NCBI GenBank assembly: GCA_025351675.1
Contig: JANXVK010000099.1
Location: forward strand, 1-11,511
Length of the DNA stretch: 11,511 nt
Direction of reading: 5' to 3'
From: Rhizobacter sp.
Lineage (GTDB): Bacteria > Pseudomonadota > Gammaproteobacteria > Burkholderiales > Burkholderiaceae_C
In this document: piece after piece, positions 6,597 through 11,511 of the stretch
Position numbering within the stretch: position 1 is the first letter of the stretch
Layout of the letters: every line of letters begins with the position of its first letter
The notes under the pieces: model-generated
The model's database searches: none
What the model saw: the letters and a program-made list of their open reading frames with translations, nothing else
Told to the model about the DNA's origin: nothing
Position numbers and translations under genes: made by a program

Positions 6597-6620
6597 AAAG
6601 TGACTCCGATGGATTGTGCC

Positions 6621-6646
6621 CGGGGTGCCCCTTGCTGGGCACCCCG
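6621..6646 (-). terminator. Perfect 10-bp stem-loop between the TagA-STAS gene and epsI
   Basis: CGGGGTGCCC (6621-6630) and GGGCACCCCG (6637-6646) are exact reverse complements around the 6-nt loop CTTGCT. The element lies 30 nt after the TagA-STAS stop and 34 nt before the epsI start. It is strong enough to end or attenuate transcription or to protect the upstream message, but there is no T-tract on either strand, so it is not a canonical intrinsic terminator. Confidence 0.5.
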
Positions 6647-6675
6647 TGCGTCGGCCGGTTGGTGTGAACTTTCGC

Positions 6676-7791
6676 TCAATCGGTTCCCTCGGGCGCCAAC
6701 AGGTAGTCCGCGCAGGCCAAGTGCAGCGTCCTGCGGATTGCGGCCGGCACGTTCACGACACGCCAGGAAGCGCCGATCTTCAACTGCCAGCCCAGCAGCA
6801 GCGCGATCAGCGCGATCGCCGTGCTGTCAAGGTGTGAAGCCGCGGCCATGTCGAGCGACACGTCCTTGCGGGATTTGGCCAGTTGCGCCAACGCAACTCG
6901 CAGCGGCGCCAAGTTCTCCCGCGTCCAGGCGCCCGAGAGGTGGAGCGTCGCGCCCTCCGACGTGTCGACTCGGGTGACGCTGGCGGCGGACAGCTCCACC
7001 TTGCTTGCCGGGGCGAGCTGCACCTGAATCGCCAGCGGAACTATGCGCGTGACCAGCAGGCGCATCAGCGCCCAGCCGTCGCCGGCGTAGCGGCGCCAAA
7101 GTTGCGGCTCTTCCTTGACGCGCCAGAGCCATTCAAGTCGCGCCGCCTGCACCCACCCGGGCGCTCGCGAGATCGATCCGGCGACGAAGTTGACGACTGC
7201 GCCGAGGTGGCTGATCACCGGCGCCTCGATGACCCCGAGATTGTTCTGAATCCAGGCCTGACCCTTCTTCGCGCCGAGTGCCAGCACCACGAAATCGGGG
7301 TGCGCGCGATTCACACGCGCCAAGTGGGCCGGCGTGCTCATCTCGGCGACGCTGCCGAAGCCGGGTGCATCGAAGCCGGCACAGACCGCGCCGCTCGCGG
7401 GATCGGCATTCAGCCGCGCGCTGGCCGCTTCGGCTGCGCCGTCGGGGCCGCCGAAAAAATACACCCGCACCGCAGGCCGGCTGGGCGACGCGGCAAGGCG
7501 TTCGAACAGCGTCGATCCGGCGACCCGCTCCGGCAACCGCGCGCCGATCAGCCGACCGATCGCGACCACCGGCCAGCCGTCGGCCAAGCTTAGGTCGCTC
7601 TGGAGCACCGACGCGCGAAACGCCGGGTCGTGCAGGCAGCTCACGGCGAAGTTCAGGTTCGGAGTCGTCAGGAAACAGCGGGCACGCCGTGTGATCGCAG
7701 ACCGCAGCAGGGCTTCTGCCTGCGTCGCGGTGACGACGTCGAACGGCAGCCCGAGGACGAGGCGAACGTCGCGCGAAAAATCAGGCGGCAT
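6676..7791 (-). CDS. WecB/TagA/CpsF family glycosyltransferase with C-terminal STAS-like domain
   Basis: Residues about 10-245 are a complete GT26 (WecB/TagA/CpsF) domain: TTPNLNF (42-48), LADGWPVV (69-76, with the family's conserved Asp71), RVAGSTLFERL (89-99), FFGG (112-115), ALGAKKGQAWIQNN (171-184) and the closing basic region around LEWLWRVKEEPQLWRRY. The family transfers N-acetylmannosamine, ManNAcA or related sugars to lipid-linked acceptors at the cytoplasmic membrane face. Unusually, the chain continues to residue 371. Residues about 272-367 look like a STAS (anti-sigma-antagonist/MlaB-like) domain, with strands, VSLDMAAASHLDSTAIALIALL (311-332, split as VSLDMAAA and SHLDSTAIALIALL) and a final helix. 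Asp322-Ser323-Thr324 sits where STAS regulators have their phospho-acceptor loop. The ATG overlaps the end of the GT2 gene by 11 nt, implying coupling. The GT call is secure; the STAS call is likely but by eye, and the sugar is unknown. Confidence 0.88.
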   Translation of the reverse strand: MPPDFSRDVRLVLGLPFDVVTATQAEALLRSAITRRARCFLTTPNLNFAVSCLHDPAFRASVLQSDLSLADGWPVVAIGRLIGARLPERVAGSTLFERLAASPSRPAVRVYFFGGPDGAAEAASARLNADPASGAVCAGFDAPGFGSVAEMSTPAHLARVNRAHPDFVVLALGAKKGQAWIQNNLGVIEAPVISHLGAVVNFVAGSISRAPGWVQAARLEWLWRVKEEPQLWRRYAGDGWALMRLLVTRIVPLAIQVQLAPASKVELSAASVTRVDTSEGATLHLSGAWTRENLAPLRVALAQLAKSRKDVSLDMAAASHLDSTAIALIALLLGWQLKIGASWRVVNVPAAIRRTLHLACADYLLAPEGTD

Positions 7792-8740
7792 GCTGCTCGG
7801 GGCGCGCCAGCTCTTCGACCGCGCGGCGCTTACCGACCGTCAACGCACGCCACTGGTAGCGCCGCAGGAAGGCGCGAAAGCCGGGCTCCTCGTAGCGCGG
7901 CAGGCCTTGCAGCGCACTCTTGAGCCAGCCCCAGACCATCGCCAAGCTGCCCAGCACGTACGGTTTCTCGTTCGCCCGGTTCAGCGCGTTGGCCAGCATG
8001 TAGACGAAGCCTGTGCCCATGAAATACTGGCCGTAGCCGTGCCGCATGCGCCCGGTCAGGATGCCGGTCTGGCTCGACCCCATCGGCCGCAGGTGGACGA
8101 AGCGCAGCTCCGGCGCATCCCAGCTGCAGGCGATCCAGCCGCGCATGCGGCAGCGGTGGCCGTCGATCCCGTCCCACATCACCTCGCGCACGAAGCCGCC
8201 GAGCGCCAGGAAGCCGGAGACGCGGTAGAACTTCGTCGCGCCGATGGAGGTTTCATCGCCGTGGCGCTCGTTGACCAGCGCGCCGTGCTCGTGGATGTAG
8301 GCCTTGCCGCTGCAGGTGGCGATGCGCGGGTCGGCCTCCATGCGCTGCATCAGCCCCTCGAAGTACCCGACCGGCAGGTTCAGGTCGAGATCGAGTTTGC
8401 ACAGGTACGCGTAGGCGTTCGGATCGACCGTCTCGTAGCCGGCGTAGAAGGCCTCGATGACACCCGGCCCGACCGCCCGCTTGCCGCGGTCGGTGCGGGT
8501 GACGATGCGAATCCAGTCGTACTGCGCCGCGTACTCGGCGAGGATCTTCGGCGTGGCGTCGGTCGAGCCGTCGTCGACGATCACCCACAGCGCGGGTCGC
8601 ACCGACTGCGCGATCACCGTGTCGAGCGTCTGGCGCATGAATTCGGCCTCGTTGCGACACGGGGAAACGATGAGGTATGAGCGGTCCATGGCGGCTTGAT
8701 CGGAATCGGGATGAACCGACGGCTTGAACATCTCTGTCAC
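7781..8740 (-). CDS. Family 2 glycosyltransferase
   Basis: This 319-residue GT-A fold glycosyltransferase has the opening strand SYLIVSPCRNEAEF (21-34), nucleotide-binding VIVDDGSTDAT (53-63) and a DXD-type metal site KLDLDLN (115-121, Asp117/Asp119). A second acceptor-side region, REVMWDGIDGHRCRMRGW (185-202), resembles proteins from other exosortase loci. There is no clear transmembrane segment; it probably acts at the inner membrane face, adding one sugar to the lipid-linked unit. Three starts are possible: GTG 8740, overlapping the previous stop as GTGA with AAAGG at 8749-8753; ATG 8731; and ATG 8689, which begins directly at the conserved domain (MDRSYLIV) but has no evident ribosome binding site. 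I prefer GTG for its coupling and RBS, although the extra 17 residues are not conserved-looking. The donor and acceptor cannot be read from the sequence. Confidence 0.87.
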   Translation of the reverse strand: MTEMFKPSVHPDSDQAAMDRSYLIVSPCRNEAEFMRQTLDTVIAQSVRPALWVIVDDGSTDATPKILAEYAAQYDWIRIVTRTDRGKRAVGPGVIEAFYAGYETVDPNAYAYLCKLDLDLNLPVGYFEGLMQRMEADPRIATCSGKAYIHEHGALVNERHGDETSIGATKFYRVSGFLALGGFVREVMWDGIDGHRCRMRGWIACSWDAPELRFVHLRPMGSSQTGILTGRMRHGYGQYFMGTGFVYMLANALNRANEKPYVLGSLAMVWGWLKSALQGLPRYEEPGFRAFLRRYQWRALTVGKRRAVEELARPEQHAA

Positions 8741-10413
8741 CGGACCGGCCTTTCGGCGAGAGAGTCGAAAGCGGTCAACTGCCCAACGCTGTGGAAGTGA
8801 TGCGTTCCGAGCAGACCATCGCCGAACCCGGGGTCGATTGTCGCGATGCAGGTTTCCTCGTATTCGGTTTCGGACAACTTGACAATCTGATTGATCTGCG
8901 ACCCCGCGCCGTAGCGATCAAAGCCCTGCCTCTGCGACACTCTGAAGAGTTGCTGTCCATCGCGGAGCAAGCCGCCGTTGCGGGCCTTGGAGGCGTCCAC
9001 CAGAACCGGATTGTTGGCGTGAGGCTTCCATGTCGACGAGAGTGGCGAGTCAGACGAGAAGAAGTACAACTCTGAACAGTGTTCGCCCGTGTTCGACGGA
9101 TCGATGTTCGTGCACATCCACCACTTTCCGTGCCGCTCGAAGAACATGGTGTCGACCGCGCTCACGTCGGTCATCGCCGTCGTCTCGAGCATCCAGCCGG
9201 TCGGGAAGTCGACGCAGCGGTAGATTCTGATCTCCTTGCTCTGCGAGGATTCCGGGCACATGTACAACGTTCCTTCGTACTCGAACAGAAACGGGAAAGA
9301 CAGGTGAAACGGCTCGTCGATCGCAACGCCGAGCATCCGCGCGCCGCGAGGACCGATTTCGTAGACCGAGATCCTCCCTCGACGGGTCGAGCAATCGAAG
9401 TCTTCGACGAAGCAATAGTTCTTTCCGTTGCGCGCCAGCAGAAACGGATCCGCAAGGTACCGCCCCGGAGGATTGGGAATCGGCGTTGCGCGCCACAGTA
9501 CAGCGCTTCTCCATTCGCTGTGAAGAAACGACACCTGCCACTGAGCCTCTTTCCCCAGCAGCTTCTGAGCCCTCTTCGCGAGCGTGGCCCCGATCGAGCG
9601 GCCGAGATAGCTGACGGTCTGAAGCGCCTGCGGCGTGCGAAACAGTTTTTCGGAGTAAGGAACGGGTGGAATACTTGGTGGCGCCTGGCGCGATTCGGCC
9701 AATCGCTCCAAAGTAAGTTTCAGGTAGTAGTTTGACTTCTCAAAAAGTGCAGCCTGATTGAGAAGGTAGAAGTGGCGTGTTGGGAAGTGACCGCGCATCA
9801 GTACGTCACCGCCATCGAGCTCTTCACCAAGTCGTTGCAGCGTGAAGCCGGTCGTTGGCTGTCGGTGATAGACCTCCCAGAACCCCGCAGGCGTGCCGCG
9901 ATTGATTCGGTTGTCGCCGTGGTGGAATGAAATCACACCGAAGGCGGCAGACGAAAGAATGTCGCCTCGCAGAATTCCGCCGCCGCAACGAATGAGAAGG
10001 TCGAGTTTCAATCCGCGAACAGTCTGGATGTCGACTTCATCGAAGCGGAACGAAAACCCCGAGGCAGAGATCAGGGGCCGCAAGACAAGGACATCAGCGA
10101 TCAACTCGCGCACGTTGTGCTTCGATCCATGATCACGATATCTCGGCATTCTCGTCAAGCGCGAGCGCTCAACCGCCAGCAAGCACCGAAACATCAGTTT
10201 CGAGATGCTGGCGTGGACCTTCCCGGACGAGATCACTTTGAGGGCTTTGGAGAGCAAGGAGGAAGCAGGTTCGGATCGCGGTGGATGCAGAATGAGATGA
10301 GTGATGGCCAGCCCGGGCTGAGCCTTGCTCCACGTCACGAGGTCAAAGACGTACTTGGACACCCATTCACTGTCGACCAAAATGCCGATACGAAGAGTGC
10401 TTTGATCGTTCAT
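8737..10413 (-). CDS. Formyltransferase-like domain fused to GINT1-like beta-propeller domain
   Basis: This 558-residue protein shows two parts. Residues about 5-235 resemble the Rossmann core of formyltransferases (methionyl-tRNA formyltransferase/ArnA type): a first strand LRIGILVDS, then LDLLIRCGGGIL, then SFHHGDNRINRGTPAGFW (162-179), then TTGFTLQRL and LDGGD (199-203). Compared with the Asn-His-Asp catalytic set, His164 and Asp200 are kept but Asn is replaced by Ser162. Residues about 295-545 resemble the propeller domain seen at the N-terminus of plant glucosamine inositolphosphorylceramide transferase (GINT1) and related GH43-like folds: YLADPFLLARNGKNYCFVED (319-338), HLSFPFLFEYEGTLYMCPES (370-389) and DTMFFERHGKWWMC. 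The protein probably modifies or recognises an amino sugar of the polymer; activity is inferred. It is coupled on both sides (ATGA at 10410-10413, GTGA at 8737-8740), with GGAG 8 nt before its ATG. Sampled GC (about 45-50%) is lower than in the eps operon (about 60%). Confidence 0.8.
   Translation of the reverse strand: MNDQSTLRIGILVDSEWVSKYVFDLVTWSKAQPGLAITHLILHPPRSEPASSLLSKALKVISSGKVHASISKLMFRCLLAVERSRLTRMPRYRDHGSKHNVRELIADVLVLRPLISASGFSFRFDEVDIQTVRGLKLDLLIRCGGGILRGDILSSAAFGVISFHHGDNRINRGTPAGFWEVYHRQPTTGFTLQRLGEELDGGDVLMRGHFPTRHFYLLNQAALFEKSNYYLKLTLERLAESRQAPPSIPPVPYSEKLFRTPQALQTVSYLGRSIGATLAKRAQKLLGKEAQWQVSFLHSEWRSAVLWRATPIPNPPGRYLADPFLLARNGKNYCFVEDFDCSTRRGRISVYEIGPRGARMLGVAIDEPFHLSFPFLFEYEGTLYMCPESSQSKEIRIYRCVDFPTGWMLETTAMTDVSAVDTMFFERHGKWWMCTNIDPSNTGEHCSELYFFSSDSPLSSTWKPHANNPVLVDASKARNGGLLRDGQQLFRVSQRQGFDRYGAGSQINQIVKLSETEYEETCIATIDPGFGDGLLGTHHFHSVGQLTAFDSLAERPVR
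8749..8753 (-). promoter_or_regulatory. Possible ribosome binding site for the GTG start of the GT2 gene
   Basis: AAAGG on the minus strand, 8 nt before the GTG at 8740, inside the end of the upstream gene. It favours the GTG start over the internal ATGs at 8731 and 8689. Confidence 0.4.
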
Positions 10414-11511
10414 TCCGATGACTCCGAAGCATTGACCGGCATGGATGTGTTCTCGAATAGTTTGATCAACTTGCGTACTTCAATCTGAATGTCGTGTGCC
10501 GCGAAGACGTCGTTCCGTGCGACCTCGCCCATCTTGGAGAGATCGGTCTCGAATGCTTCGAGACAGGATCGCATGGCTGACGCAAGGGATTCAATATCTC
10601 CGGGGGGAAACAGCCATCCTGTCCGGCCGTTCTGCACCAACTCCGGAATGCCTGCCAGATAAGGTGCGACGACTGGGCGGCGGCTCGCCATGGCCTCCAT
10701 GATCACGATCGGCAGGCCTTCGGAGAGGCTCGGCACCACCAGCGCGCGCGCCATCGCGAGTTCGTGTTTGATGCCCGCTGCGTCCAGCCAGCTCGTAATG
10801 ACGACGCGATCGGAGAGGCCGAAGCGCGCGATAAGGCGCTCGATCTCGGCACGCATAGGCCCGTCGCCGGCGAGCACGAGATCGAATGCGACGCCGGCTT
10901 GCGCAAGTTGCCGCGCGGCTTGCAAGAGCAGGATCTGGCCCTTTTCCTTGGACAGTCGGCCGATGCACAGCAGGCGTCGGGGTACTTGCCCAATGGCGGA
11001 TCCGCCCGAGGCGTAGTCGGGTTCGAGCCCGCACCCGACGACGTGAACCCGGCCCCATTGTTCGAACGGGATCCACCTGAAGATCTGGCTCCGCCCGAAC
11101 GAGGAGACCGCCACCGCGAACGCTGCATTGCCCACGGTCATCGGCAGGCCTACTTGACCCGGCCGGTCCATGATGTCCGAGCCGTGGGCGGTGAAGCTGT
11201 AGCGAGGGCCGCCCAGAGCATGCGCGAGCATCGCCACCTCGGCGGAGTTGGTCGCGAAGTGCGCGTGCAGGTGATGGCAACCGGCCTCGACGGCCCAGTC
11301 TCGCACCAGACAGGCCTCGCCGAGCGAGGCCAGGTGCTTGGCCAGCGAACGCTCCGATTGCCGGAACATGCGCCAAGACAGCTTGGCCGCGCGTGCAATC
11401 AGGCGCGGCGAGCGAATGGCCGTGCGCATCAACGCACGCAGCAGCCCGGTCGCGCCGGCCGCGAGGACGTAGCGAGTGTGTGACTGTTCTTGGCGATCGG
11501 CGTCGTCGACG
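10410..11511 (-). CDS. Family 4 glycosyltransferase, 5' end outside window
   Basis: The frame stays open from the TGA at 10410-10412 to the right edge, about 366 residues, so the true start lies upstream; the TTG/ATG at 11432/11429 is probably internal. The GT-B fold is clear. Counting from the TTG codon at 11432, the N-terminal domain has HLHAHFATNSAEVA (54-67) and YSFTAHGSDI (78-87). The C-terminal domain has RRLLCIGRLSKEKG (152-165), a donor-site loop DLVLAGDGPM, and the EX7E motif SEGLPIVIMEAMA (237-249, Glu238 and Glu246). GT4 enzymes are retaining transferases using nucleotide sugars; this one should add a sugar to the lipid-linked repeat unit. It is the most upstream visible gene of the minus-strand cluster and its stop overlaps the next start as ATGA. 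The specific sugar is unknown. Confidence 0.9.
   Translation of the reverse strand, partial: VDDADRQEQSHTRYVLAAGATGLLRALMRTAIRSPRLIARAAKLSWRMFRQSERSLAKHLASLGEACLVRDWAVEAGCHHLHAHFATNSAEVAMLAHALGGPRYSFTAHGSDIMDRPGQVGLPMTVGNAAFAVAVSSFGRSQIFRWIPFEQWGRVHVVGCGLEPDYASGGSAIGQVPRRLLCIGRLSKEKGQILLLQAARQLAQAGVAFDLVLAGDGPMRAEIERLIARFGLSDRVVITSWLDAAGIKHELAMARALVVPSLSEGLPIVIMEAMASRRPVVAPYLAGIPELVQNGRTGWLFPPGDIESLASAMRSCLEAFETDLSKMGEVARNDVFAAHDIQIEVRKLIKLFENTSMPVNASESSE

Noticed and set aside
7334..8680. Long plus-strand open frame opposite the TagA and GT2 genes (448 codons)
   Set aside because: It covers parts of two well-supported glycosyltransferase genes on the other strand and has no recognisable domain.
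10410..11432. Start of the GT4 gene at the TTG/ATG near 11432
   Set aside because: The frame remains open to the window edge and GT4 enzymes normally have more N-terminal sequence, so the gene is treated as 5'-partial.
1..11511. tRNA/rRNA genes, CRISPR arrays, insertion sequences or attachment sites
   Set aside because: None seen: no direct-repeat arrays, transposase-like proteins or terminal inverted repeats, and gene spacing leaves little room for RNA genes.

Overview
The window is a high-GC, gene-dense stretch that reads as part of an exosortase-B (XrtB/PEP-CTERM) exopolysaccharide locus from a betaproteobacterium, most likely of the order Burkholderiales (Rubrivivax/Leptothrix/Methylibium-like). 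That placement is an inference from protein families, gene order (EpsD-EpsE-EpsF-EpsG-exosortase B) and composition; no rRNA or other taxonomic marker is present.

Layout. (1) Bases 1-353, + strand: the 3' end of a Tim44-like domain protein, not obviously linked to the rest. (2) Bases 354-593: a 240-bp leader with inverted repeats, where the eps promoter should lie. (3) Bases 594-5829, + strand: a five-gene operon, epsD (lipoprotein of the PpiC/SurA foldase type), epsE (outer-membrane polysaccharide export protein, OPX/Wza-like), epsF (Wzz-type chain-length/co-polymerase protein), epsG (BY-kinase-like ATPase partner of EpsF) and xrtB (exosortase B). The last three are joined by an ATGA and a GTGA overlap. 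(4) Bases 5830-5888: a short convergent gap with a GC-rich hairpin. (5) Bases 5889-11511, - strand: a second, convergent operon transcribed right to left: GT4 glycosyltransferase (5' end outside the window), a formyltransferase-like/beta-propeller fusion, a GT2 glycosyltransferase, a WecB/TagA/CpsF glycosyltransferase with a C-terminal STAS-like domain, and epsI. The first four overlap one another (ATGA, GTGA, 11 nt); epsI is set apart by 88 bp containing a perfect 10-bp hairpin.

How the genes may work together. The glycosyltransferases and the formyltransferase-like protein would assemble and decorate a lipid-linked repeat unit on the cytoplasmic face. EpsF/EpsG would control polymerisation and chain length in the inner membrane, and EpsE (folded or escorted with help from EpsD) would form the periplasmic/outer-membrane exit. 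XrtB and EpsI belong to the protein-sorting side, which processes PEP-CTERM proteins encoded elsewhere. No flippase, polymerase, initiating sugar-phosphate transferase or PEP-CTERM substrate lies in this window.

Most worth a second look: a tandem MshEN-like (cyclic-di-GMP-binding type) motif pair at the N-terminus of EpsG; the formyltransferase/GINT1-like propeller fusion, in a stretch of lower GC; the TagA-STAS fusion; a short, apparently unlipidated EpsE; and epsI lying on the strand opposite its partner xrtB.
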